NCBI GenBank assembly: GCA_964407665.1
Contig: CAYOWK010000014.1
Coordinates: forward strand, 1 to 64,000
Direction of reading: 5' to 3'
Source: CAYOWK01 sp964407665
GTDB lineage: Bacteria; Pseudomonadota; Alphaproteobacteria; Caulobacterales; Hyphomonadaceae
DNA length: 64,000 nucleotides
Under the pieces are notes generated by a model that saw only the letters and a list, made by a program, of their open reading frames with translations, was not told the DNA's origin and searched no databases. Numbering within the stretch: the stretch's first letter is position 1; each line of letters begins with the position of its first letter. This document shows positions 50,091-57,547 of the stretch, piece after piece. A program made the translations under genes and the position numbers.

Positions 50091-51398
50091 TCAGTCCGGA
50101 TTGCGCCGGTCGTCGTCCGAATGCCCCTGATACACCCGGGGGCTGTCAGTTCGTCCGCCGCGATCCATCTGCTGCGGCGGCGGCGGTGGCGGCGGCGGAG
50201 GCGGAGGAAGCGGAGGAGGAGGAGGTGGTGGTGGAGGCGGTGGCGGCGGAACAGGCGGTGGTGGGGGAGGCGGTGGCGGCGGAGACCCGCCGCCGCCGTT
50301 GTTGCCGCCGTTGTTGCCGCCGTTGTTGCCGCCGCCGTTGTTGCCGCCGCCGCCGTTATTGCCGCCGCCACCGTTATTGCCGCCGCCACCGTTGTTGCCG
50401 CCGTTATTGGGCGGGCGGTTGTCGCGGTCGCGATCCCTGTCGCGATCCCGGTCACGGTCACGATCCCAGTCGTCGTTGTGGCGGTCGCGGTCCCGGACAA
50501 TGATCATGCGGCTGTAGGCGTCGTTGTACCAGAAGCCCCAGGGGTAGTTCCGGCGATAGTCCTCGTAGGCGTACCAGGTGTTGAGCTGGGAGGCGTAGCG
50601 CCAGGCGCGCTCGTCGCGCCGGCGCAGTTCCTGGATGGCGTCCGAGGCTTCGCGGCGCCAGGCTCCCCAGGGGAATTCGGCCAGGTATTCGTCGTAGGCT
50701 TCGTAGGTGTTGTCCGCGAGGGCGAAGCGCCAGGCTTCCTCGTCGCGCAGGCGCAGGGAATCGAGGGTGCGGCGGGCGTCCGGCACCCATTTCGACTTCG
50801 GATAGTCGGCCAGGAAGCGCTCGACCTCGATGGGGGAGCCCGAGCGGGCGGCCTTGAGATAGGCGCCCTGGTCGGTGCGCCAGAGCGTATCGAGCCGCTC
50901 GTTGGCGCTGCGGGCGTTGGCGCCGGCAGGCCATTTCACGAGGAAATCCTCGAATGTCACGATATCGTCCGAGCGGCGGATGGCGTTCCAGTCGGCCAGC
51001 TCCTCGCGGGCGAGGCGCGGGGCGGCCCGCTCGGCCACCAGCTGGCGGGCGCGGGCTTCGCGGGCGCTCCAGCCATAGCGGGAGAGATAGGACTGGTAGG
51101 AGGCTTCTGTGTCCAGGCGGGCGGCCTCGGTCCAGGCGGCGTTCTCGGCGGCGTTCAGCGCGTCGATGCGGGCCTGCGCCTGCTGGGCGTTGAGGCCCGT
51201 GGGATAGGCGCGCAGGTAGCGCTCGTAGCCGGAGGGTACGTCCGACATGGCGGCCGAGCGCCAGGTCTCGTCGTGAATCTGCTCGGGCGTCGGGCCGGTG
51301 GCGCAGGCGGCCAGAGCCATCGCTGAGGCGGCTGCGGCCAGCAAGAGGCGCAGGCGTGAAGGCCGGCTGCGCGAGAGATGAGGTGTATTGGCGGTCAT
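50091..51398 (-). CDS. lipoprotein with helical repeats and Asp-Arg / Asn-Gly / polyproline tail
   Basis: 435 residues. Lipobox LAAC at C32. Residues about 40-300 contain six helical repeats of 38-45 residues of the form AWxxAxxxxTxxAYxxYLxxYPxG. The tail is extreme: alternating Asp-Arg (302-326), Asn/Gly blocks (331-371) and a proline run broken by single V and L (373-408), then a short charged end. GGAGG precedes ATG 51398. The tail may cross peptidoglycan or bind partners. The helical unit is shared with the TIR protein at 9968. Function unknown. Confidence 0.8.
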   Translation of the reverse strand: MTANTPHLSRSRPSRLRLLLAAAASAMALAACATGPTPEQIHDETWRSAAMSDVPSGYERYLRAYPTGLNAQQAQARIDALNAAENAAWTEAARLDTEASYQSYLSRYGWSAREARARQLVAERAAPRLAREELADWNAIRRSDDIVTFEDFLVKWPAGANARSANERLDTLWRTDQGAYLKAARSGSPIEVERFLADYPKSKWVPDARRTLDSLRLRDEEAWRFALADNTYEAYDEYLAEFPWGAWRREASDAIQELRRRDERAWRYASQLNTWYAYEDYRRNYPWGFWYNDAYSRMIIVRDRDRHNDDWDRDRDRDRDRDRDRDNRPPNNGGNNGGGGNNGGGGNNGGGGNNGGGNNGGNNGGNNGGGGSPPPPPPPPPPVPPPPPPPPPPPPPLPPPPPPPPPPPQQMDRGGRTDSPRVYQGHSDDDRRNPD

Positions 51399-51528
51399 GT
51401 AGTCCTCCCGAGCCTTTCGCATACTGCACCGAAGATGAACGGGAGTGGAATGACCTCTTTTGCTATGCGCCTGTTTGGTGTTGTGCGCGCGTCTGCCTGT
51501 TCACGTGAACCGACTATCTGTGAGCCCC

Positions 51529-51579
51529 GCCCTCGTGGTTCGACGGACGGGCGCTTTGCGCCCTGCTCACCATGAGGGC
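51529..51579. repeat. palindromic repeat unit (CCTCGTGGTTCGA type), distant copy
   Basis: GCCCTCGTGGTTCGACGG, stem ACGGGCGCTTTGCGCCC, CTCACCATGAGGGC. Same family as the units at 1544-2350, 49 kb away, which shows that the repeat is dispersed. Confidence 0.75.
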
Positions 51580-51585
51580 TACTTT

Positions 51586-52125
51586 GTTGCTGGTGGTTGG
51601 TCTGTCATTCCGGGTGCGCTTTCTCCTTCGGACCGGCCTTCGCCGTCCGTGATGCTGTCGTTTCCTCCCGTTTTGCCCTTTCAGGCATGGGAGGCCGGGG
51701 CGCGTGGAAACGCGCCTTGTTTAGTACATTGCCAGCTTGCGCTGGCCGGATGCGTACGGGTGCGATCGGTTCTGGCTTGGGCCAGAACCGTGAATCGCAC
51801 CCGCCTTATGAATCGAGTCGGATTCACGCGTTTGGCGCGACGCGCCAAACGCGATCCGGCTCGGCACGCGCCCCGCAGGTCGTTGTCAGCCCGGCAAGGT
51901 ACAATCGAGGATTTCCGCTACCAGCGTGGGAGCCCTGACCGGCTTGCCGCCCCTTGCGGGAAGACGGCCGGACACAAGTCACGCTGGACGTTGGTCCAGG
52001 TCCTACACCGGGCCGCACGTGCAGGAGTGACCGCCACCCCTGGACGCCCCGGTTTCGCATCACCGGGGCCACGAAGGATCTGCCTTGCCCGCCGGGCCCA
52101 CGTTACAGGGGAGCCCGGCAGATCG
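51586..52125. other. hairpin-rich intergenic region, candidate structured RNA
   Basis: Within the 857-base gap between divergent genes. Perfect or near-perfect stems: CCTCCC/GGGAGG (51664-51694), GGCGCGT-GGAA-ACGCGCC with TTGTTT after it (51699-51722), GCCAGC/GCTGGC (51731-51746), GGTGCGAT + GGTTCTGGC with partners (51759-51801), TGAATC/GATTCA (51809-51826), 13-bp arms (51827-51853), CTGGAC/GTCCAG (51984-51999), GCCCCGGT/ACCGGGGC (52046-52069), GATCTGC/GCAGATC enclosing GCCGGGC/GCCCGGC (52077-52124). Open frames exist on both strands but none resembles a gene. No known RNA family recognised. Confidence 0.45.
51699..51722 (+). terminator. terminator-like hairpin GGCGCGT-GGAA-ACGCGCC-TTGTTT
   Basis: A perfect 7-bp GC stem with a GGAA tetraloop is followed by TTGTTT on the plus strand. 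If functional it would end a plus-strand transcript that starts between 51400 and 51690, where no protein gene is visible. Confidence 0.4.
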
Positions 52126-52255
52126 GGCTGGGTTTCGTACTGCGCTGGATACGCCAAATCCTTTGACCGGGGCGGAGTGGGGTGGCACGACAGCGGGCGG
52201 CCATTGGCCGTCTGCACGGACCGTAGAGTCCGGCGGGTCTCAGGGAGCGAGCATC

Positions 52256-53770
52256 ATGATCAGACATAGCCGTAATGTGTCCGGAGCCAGCCGCAGGGAG
52301 GCGATGCTGGGGTTTGCAGGGCTCGCAGGCGTGTCCGCGCTGGCTGCGGGGGTGGGTGGTCCGGCGGCCTATGCGCAGGAGGCCCTGGCGGGCGGAGCCG
52401 TGGATGTGACCCCGGCGCTGGCGCGCTATATCTCCGGGGCGAAGGCGGCGGCGATTGCGCCGGACATTGCGGAGATGGGCCGGCTGCACATTCTCGACAC
52501 GCTGGCGTCCATCGTGGCGTGCCGCGATCTCGAAGCAGCTGTTCTTGGGCGCAAGTATGCGGCGATGAAGAGCGGCTCGGCGCGGCGCAACACGGCGACC
52601 ATGCTGGGCACCAGGCAGAAGGCGGGGCTGGTGGACGCGGTATTCGCCAGCGCGATGGCGGGCCATGGCGCCGAGATCAATGATTTCATCCCGTCGGCCT
52701 TCGTGCAGCCGGGGCCGTCCATCGTCAGCTGCGCGGTGAGCCTTGCGGAGCTGCGCGGCGGTACGGGGCGCGATGTGCTGCGGGCAGTGGTGGCCGGCTA
52801 TGAGCTGGCGGGGCGCATTCCGAAGGCGCTGGGCGACCGCAATCTGCGCGACAGCGGCATCGCCAACCATGGCGTCGGGCCGGTGTTCGGCACGGCGACG
52901 GCGGCTGCGGTGATGATCGGGCTGCCGGAGGACCGGATCAGCGACCTGCTGACCTATTGCGCGCAGCAGGCCTCGGGCTCGTGGCAGTGGCTGCTCGATG
53001 TAGAGCATATCGAGAAGGCGTTCGTGTTCGCGGGCATGGGCGCCCGCAACGGGCTTGAGGCGGCGCTGATGGTGGAGGCGGGCTTCAGGGGCGTACGCGA
53101 CAGTCTCGACAATCCGGGCGGATGGATGCGCTCGAAGATCTTTGCGGGGGGCGATGGCGACCGCGCGTATCTCGTGGAGGATCTGGGCGTGCGCTCGGAG
53201 ATGCCGCACACGGCGTACAAGCGCTATCCGGTGGGCGGGCCGACGCAGCCTGCGATCGACGGGATGCTGAAGCTGTTGCCGCAGATCGACCGCGCGGCGG
53301 TGGAGGGCGTGCGTATCGAGATGCCCGGGCGATGGCAGGCGTTCCGCGATGCGGCCATGCCGGCGCTGAACCTGCGCTATACGACGTCGCTGATCCTGCT
53401 GGACGGACGGCTGGATTTCACGTCGGCGCAGTCGCTTGAGCGGATGCACAAGGATGCCGCCGTGAAGGCGATGATGCAGAAGGTGGAGATCGTTCATGAT
53501 CCGGCGCAGGAAACGCCTGCGGGCGAGGCGCGCCGGGAGTCGGCGCGGGTGATCGTCATGGAGCGCGGCGGCAGGCGGCACGAGATCTTCGTGCCGTATG
53601 TGGTGGGCTTCCCGTCGCATCCGATGAGTGCGGCCGAGGTGGAAGCCAAGGCGATGGAGCTGATGGCGCCGCGCCTTGGCGAGAAGCGCGCGCGGGCCGT
53701 GGTGGAGCAGGTACGGGAGCTCGAGGGGATGAAGTCGGCGGGCAGGCTGGCGGGGATGATTGCGAGCTAG
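52256..53770 (+). CDS. MmgE/PrpD family protein with Tat-like signal
   Basis: 504 residues. N-terminus MIRHSRNVSGASRREAMLGF, then a hydrophobic core ending AAYAQEA, reads as a twin-arginine signal. The rest follows the MmgE/PrpD fold (2-methylcitrate dehydratase / cis-aconitate decarboxylase family): LHILDTLASIVACRD, GAEINDFIPSA, RAVVAGYELAGRIPKAL, KRYPVGGPTQPAIDGML. PrpD itself is cytoplasmic; export is unusual. The substrate is unknown. ATG 52256 has GGGAG upstream. Downstream bases 53771-53874 hold no gene. Confidence 0.85.
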   Translation: MIRHSRNVSGASRREAMLGFAGLAGVSALAAGVGGPAAYAQEALAGGAVDVTPALARYISGAKAAAIAPDIAEMGRLHILDTLASIVACRDLEAAVLGRKYAAMKSGSARRNTATMLGTRQKAGLVDAVFASAMAGHGAEINDFIPSAFVQPGPSIVSCAVSLAELRGGTGRDVLRAVVAGYELAGRIPKALGDRNLRDSGIANHGVGPVFGTATAAAVMIGLPEDRISDLLTYCAQQASGSWQWLLDVEHIEKAFVFAGMGARNGLEAALMVEAGFRGVRDSLDNPGGWMRSKIFAGGDGDRAYLVEDLGVRSEMPHTAYKRYPVGGPTQPAIDGMLKLLPQIDRAAVEGVRIEMPGRWQAFRDAAMPALNLRYTTSLILLDGRLDFTSAQSLERMHKDAAVKAMMQKVEIVHDPAQETPAGEARRESARVIVMERGGRRHEIFVPYVVGFPSHPMSAAEVEAKAMELMAPRLGEKRARAVVEQVRELEGMKSAGRLAGMIAS

Positions 53771-53874
53771 GGCTGGCCGGGGGCGTTACCCCCTCCTGTT
53801 CCGTGACCATACTGGCGGCTTGAGTGTTGCGCCTCCCCCGTTCGGGGGAAGAGCGTCTGTAGCTGCTGCGCTTC

Positions 53875-54300
53875 TTACCACGGCAGCGGCTGGAGGTCCG
53901 GGTCGAGCCAGGCGAGGCGGGCTGCCGGGGTGAACAGATGGGCTCTCGACCAGTGGGCCAGAATCCAGTCCGGGCGTCCGAGGTCGCTGGCGAGCAGGGT
54001 CGCGAGGATGGCGGACAGGGGTTTGTCCGGGACGGCGTCGATATGGGCGCGGGCGGCGCGCATCGAGGCCAGCGTGATGGTGTGGTGGTAACCGCCAGTG
54101 TCTGTGTTCGCGACGCCGGTGGCTTCGTTGTAGGCGCGGATGAGACCGGGCATGCGCGTCTCGGCGTCCGGGCCATGGCTTGAGATCACCCAGAGTGCGG
54201 CGGCCCAGTGGGCGGCGTGGGTCCATTCGGGTTTGGGCAGGGAGCGATCTTCGACACCAAGGCCGATGCGTTCGATGTCTGCGTCTGTGAAGGGGGGCAT
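53875..54300 (-). CDS. conserved protein of unknown function
   Basis: 141 residues, soluble. Distinct blocks EWTHAAHWAAALWVI, RAYNEATGVANTDTGGYHHTIT and PDWILAHWSRAHLF. I know this combination (H-rich helix, NTDTxGYHxT) from proteobacterial hypothetical proteins but have no family name or reaction. Several His and Asp residues could bind metal. Stands alone; convergent with the MmgE/PrpD gene. Confidence 0.7.
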   Translation of the reverse strand: MPPFTDADIERIGLGVEDRSLPKPEWTHAAHWAAALWVISSHGPDAETRMPGLIRAYNEATGVANTDTGGYHHTITLASMRAARAHIDAVPDKPLSAILATLLASDLGRPDWILAHWSRAHLFTPAARLAWLDPDLQPLPW

Positions 54301-54380
54301 GGCGGGTTCCTGAAGGGTGCGGCGGACCTGTCAGGAGGCTCCGCCCGGAGTGTGGCGGAGCGGGTGATGCGGGGACCGGA

Positions 54381-54464
54381 CTAGCCGGTCGTCACGCGCA
54401 TGCCAGCCGCCGCCAGGGTGATCTGGCGTTGCTGGATCTGCTGAAGGGACAGCTTCGTGCGCAT
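54381..54464 (-). other. possible 27-residue ORF or frameshifted remnant
   Basis: The minus strand can encode MRTKLSLQQIQQRQITLAAA and seven more residues with strongly GC-biased third positions (24 of 27). Directly upstream, in another minus-strand frame (about 54465-54610), an open segment reads HAKTAARQQAGAVTATIFSA and on to DDDTRAMLD, also with coding-like codon use but no start codon. Together they look like one small gene split by a frameshift. No ribosome-binding site found. The 331-base gap 54301-54631 otherwise holds nothing recognisable. Confidence 0.25.
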
Positions 54465-54631
54465 GGCGGAGTGTCTAGCATTGCCCGCGTGTCGTCGTCC
54501 AGATTTGCCCGGAACGCTGCGGCGCCCTGAACGACAGCCGAGAATATAGTGGCGGTGACGGCGCCTGCCTGCTGGCGGGCCGCCGTCTTCGCGTGCTTGA
54601 TCGGCGCGTGATAAACCTTCCGGGGGATGGA

Positions 54632-55027
54632 ATGACAACCGAACTGATGATGCTGGTCTATACGACCGCCCTGCTGATCGTGCTGGTGCTGGCGCAGACG
54701 CTGGCGGGGATCATGGCGCAGGGGCTGATGCCGCTGGCCGGGCCGCGTGACGAGCTGCCGCCGCCGGGCAAGTTCCAGCTGCGCATGAAGCGCGTGGTCG
54801 ACAACCACCGCGAGGGGCTGCTGATGTTTGCGCCACTGGTGCTGGTCGCGGCGGTTGCGGGCGTGACGAGTCCGTGGACCGAGCTGGGCGCCCAGATCTA
54901 TTTCTTTGCCCGCCTGGTGCACGCAGCGCTCTACGTCTCCGGCGCGCCGCTGGTGCGGCCGCTGGCGTGGGGGGCAGGCCTTGCAGGGCTCGGCATGATC
55001 CTGCTGGCGCTGCTGGGCTGGATCTAG
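54632..55027 (+). CDS. MAPEG family membrane protein
   Basis: 131 residues, four hydrophobic helices (about 5-27, 60-76, 82-100, 108-128). The MAPEG pattern is visible in LMPLAGPRDELPPP then RMKRVVDNHREGLLMFAPLVL and the end FFARLVHAALYVSGAPLVRPL. MAPEG proteins include microsomal glutathione transferases; bacterial members mostly lack a known substrate. GGGGGATGGA precedes ATG 54632. Confidence 0.85.
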   Translation: MTTELMMLVYTTALLIVLVLAQTLAGIMAQGLMPLAGPRDELPPPGKFQLRMKRVVDNHREGLLMFAPLVLVAAVAGVTSPWTELGAQIYFFARLVHAALYVSGAPLVRPLAWGAGLAGLGMILLALLGWI

Positions 55028-55036
55028 CTGCGGGCT

Positions 55037-56383
55037 CTACTTCGCCGCGAGCCGTTCGTTCGCCCATGTGATGAAGTGCCGGATGTTCGGGCGGTCGGTG
55101 TGGCCGCCGTCGTGCTGGCGCCAGGCAAGATCGCCGCCGAGGATGCTCTCGTTGACGGGCGGCAGGGCCGATATTGCGGGATCGGGCGTGAGCCCTGCGG
55201 CTCCGAGAAACTTCCAGACAGGTTCGGCCGCCCGTGTGGCCTTGTAGGCGCCGAGCGGATCGAGCCAGAGGCTGTCGCCCTGTTCGGGGATGCCGATGCT
55301 GATGAAGAGCGGGCGGGGCGCGGCGAGGGCGATCAGCTGGTGGCTGTCGACGGGCAGGTCGCCTGGGGTGAGGGCTCCGGGATCGGCTGAGGCGTAGCGG
55401 ATGAAACCGCCCGCCATCCAGTGGAAGAAGGGACCTGCGAGGTTGGTGACGCTCTCGCCGTAGTCGCGGCGGAGCAGCGTTGCGCCGCCCTTGCCGGATG
55501 ATGCGACGAGGCCGGCGGCGATGCGCTCGTCGAAGGCCATGCCGACCAGTGCGGCCTTGCCATAGCGGGAGACGCCCTCGATGCCGATGCGCTTTGCATC
55601 GACGGCGGTGTCGGCGGACAGGAAGTCGAAGGCGCGGCTGGCGCCCCAGCCCCAGGCGCGCAGGGCGCCCCAGTCCTCCGGCGCGCGGGCGGCGCCGTTC
55701 GTGGAGTAGCCGATGACGCCGGATGTCAGGCCTTCGGCGTTGTCAGGCTGGACAGTGTCGGTGTCGAGCATGGCGTAGCCCCAGCCGCCGGCAATGAGCT
55801 GGTGCTGGCGCGGCATGTCGCCGTGGGCGTCGGCCAGCGGTTGCGGCGTGGCGTCTTCGGGGCCGAGCATGATGAGGACGGGCGCAGGGGCGGCGGCGTT
55901 CGCGGGGGTGACGACCAGCATGCGAAGTTCGACCTGGACGCCTGCGGGCGAGGGCCTGACGGGACGGCCAATCACGCGGCGCGAGACGACCGGGACGTCC
56001 GCTATCGTCTCGCGGGCGGTATTCTCGACGGTCCAGACGATGACCGGGGCTGTCGCGGGCACGCGGCCGTAGATTTCGCGCTCGAACGCGGCGGCGATCT
56101 CGGCCCGGCGGGCCGGCCATTGATCCGGAGACGTGACGGGGCCGCCCGCCGCGGTGGTGAGGAGGTCCGGCAGGTTCGGGTAGGGGGTGGCTTCGGCCTC
56201 GTCGTAGTTGGCGGGGTTGGGGCCGGTGGATTCGGAACTGCGCGGCGGAAGCAGCGATGCGACCCCGACGCGCGCCTTCATGAGTTCGACGGGGGCAGCG
56301 GCGGGGGCGACGGACGGGGCCGAGGCGCATGCCGTCACGGCGAGCGCAAGGGCGGCGGCGAGCGTGCGGGGAAAACCGTTCAT
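55037..56383 (-). CDS. CE15-like glucuronoyl methylesterase family lipoprotein
   Basis: 448 residues. Lipobox VTAC near residue 19. Alpha/beta hydrolase with the CE15 nucleophile motif GVSRYGK (S272; family consensus GCSRxGK with Val instead of Cys), a catalytic His in HDGGHTDRPN (H424 or H428) and the CE15 segment GWGASRAFDFL. CE15 enzymes split esters between 4-O-methylglucuronate of xylan and lignin; here the substrate could also be another uronate ester. Convergent with MAPEG. Confidence 0.82.
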   Translation of the reverse strand: MNGFPRTLAAALALAVTACASAPSVAPAAAPVELMKARVGVASLLPPRSSESTGPNPANYDEAEATPYPNLPDLLTTAAGGPVTSPDQWPARRAEIAAAFEREIYGRVPATAPVIVWTVENTARETIADVPVVSRRVIGRPVRPSPAGVQVELRMLVVTPANAAAPAPVLIMLGPEDATPQPLADAHGDMPRQHQLIAGGWGYAMLDTDTVQPDNAEGLTSGVIGYSTNGAARAPEDWGALRAWGWGASRAFDFLSADTAVDAKRIGIEGVSRYGKAALVGMAFDERIAAGLVASSGKGGATLLRRDYGESVTNLAGPFFHWMAGGFIRYASADPGALTPGDLPVDSHQLIALAAPRPLFISIGIPEQGDSLWLDPLGAYKATRAAEPVWKFLGAAGLTPDPAISALPPVNESILGGDLAWRQHDGGHTDRPNIRHFITWANERLAAK

Positions 56384-56395
56384 GGCGGCGGGCGA

Positions 56396-56863
56396 TCAGC
56401 CGGGGCAGGCCAGCGGGGCGGCGGCGTCGTAATTGCCGACCTTGGTGATGCGCCAGCCGTCCGCGAACTTCTTCAGCTCGTAGGACGAGGCGCGGTCCTT
56501 CGGCGGGAGAGGTTCATTGGCGGCGGTCAGGCGCGAATACTTCATCGCGCCCCAGGCCGTGTCGGGGCCGGTCATGCAGCCCTTGATCTGGTAGATGTCG
56601 GAGTGGTGGTAGCCCTGCGCATGGAGGGCCTGGAAGGATCGCGCGAGGTTGGCGGACTCCTCGGCCTCGCTGGGGCCGGTGCGCCAGAAATCGCGTGCGA
56701 GCGTGGCGTGGTCGTAGGTGTTCCAGACTTCGGTATAGCGCTTGAGGAAGGCTTCGACGTCGCCGGCGCCCGATGGTTCAGCCGGTTTGCTTGCGCAGGC
56801 TGTGGCGAGCAGAGCAAGGGCAAACAGGGCTACGCGCGAGGCTGCCAGTCGGTTGTGGGCCAT
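56396..56863 (-). CDS. putative lipoprotein, NTF2/SnoaL-like
   Basis: 155 residues. Signal with lipobox ATAC (about residue 23). The mature part FLKRYTEVWNTYDHATLARDF followed by curved-strand segments (YELKKFADGWRITKVGNYD) resembles the cone-shaped NTF2-like fold, but no catalytic set is clear. Twelve bases upstream of the CE15-like gene on the same strand, so the two form an operon; a shared envelope role is inferred. Confidence 0.65.
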   Translation of the reverse strand: MAHNRLAASRVALFALALLATACASKPAEPSGAGDVEAFLKRYTEVWNTYDHATLARDFWRTGPSEAEESANLARSFQALHAQGYHHSDIYQIKGCMTGPDTAWGAMKYSRLTAANEPLPPKDRASSYELKKFADGWRITKVGNYDAAAPLACPG

Positions 56864-56955
56864 GGAAGTATCCTCGGTGGCTGCGAATCTGCTTGTGGCC
56901 GTAGCCGCGCTCGCTAGGTTTTCCCAATGAACACGAGGGACCGGCGCTGACGCAA

Positions 56956-57387
56956 ATGTATTTTGTTTCTTGCCTCATGCGGGCCGTCGCGTTTCTCCGG
57001 GGCGTCGAGCCGACGGTTCTTGCGCGCGGGACGTCGATCGCTGAGCGCTGGCCGGGTTATCGAGGCGGCGCAGCTCTTGCCAATCACTGGGTAGCGGGAA
57101 CGCTGACGGAGCAGGACGGTGATGTGGCGGTGGTCTGGCGCATCCGCGCCTTTTCCTACTCGGTCTGGACGGCGGGACTGGTGGGCTGGCTAGTCATCGC
57201 GTTTTTTGCAAGCAGCTTCTTTATGGTCCGCGATTTCGACTGGCGCGCTGTCCTCTTTGGAATGCTGTCGCCGGTCTGGGTTCTGGCGATGGGGCGCTTC
57301 GCAAGGATGCGATACGTCCCTTGGCGAAGGTTCATCCTGCGGGACATCTCCCGTCGCGCAGGCCTTCCCGCCGACGCTGGCCGGTAA
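56956..57387 (+). CDS. small membrane protein of unknown function
   Basis: 143 residues. Two hydrophobic helices (about 70-88 and 98-112: TAGLVGWLVIAFFASSFFMV, VLFGMLSPVWVLAMG) and a basic C-terminus (WRRFILRDISRRAG). Family not recognised. The first codons (TATTTTGTTTCT) are AT-rich, so the true start may be the next ATG at 56977; neither has a clear ribosome-binding site. Confidence 0.55.
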   Translation: MYFVSCLMRAVAFLRGVEPTVLARGTSIAERWPGYRGGAALANHWVAGTLTEQDGDVAVVWRIRAFSYSVWTAGLVGWLVIAFFASSFFMVRDFDWRAVLFGMLSPVWVLAMGRFARMRYVPWRRFILRDISRRAGLPADAGR

Positions 57388-57547
57388 CATTCCCGCCTTT
57401 TCGCGCGGACGCGTGAGCGCCGCCAACATCCTTGCAAGACCTTTCGACCGGTCCATTTGAAAACCAGCCGGAACAGTGCTTGTATGCCGTCACGACAACA
57501 TACCGCTTGTTCGAAAAAGAGCGGATGCCGGAAGGAACGACCCATTG

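Noticed and set aside
51870..52130. tmRNA, 6S, SRP RNA or cobalamin riboswitch
   Set aside because: Compared with the cores I know: no tag reading frame, no G-GAAG/GNRA SRP tip, no B12 box. Left as unassigned structured region.
51460..52269. 269-residue open frame through the hairpin-rich region
   Set aside because: Composition follows the hairpins, several frames on both strands are equally open, and no signal, domain or ribosome-binding site is seen.
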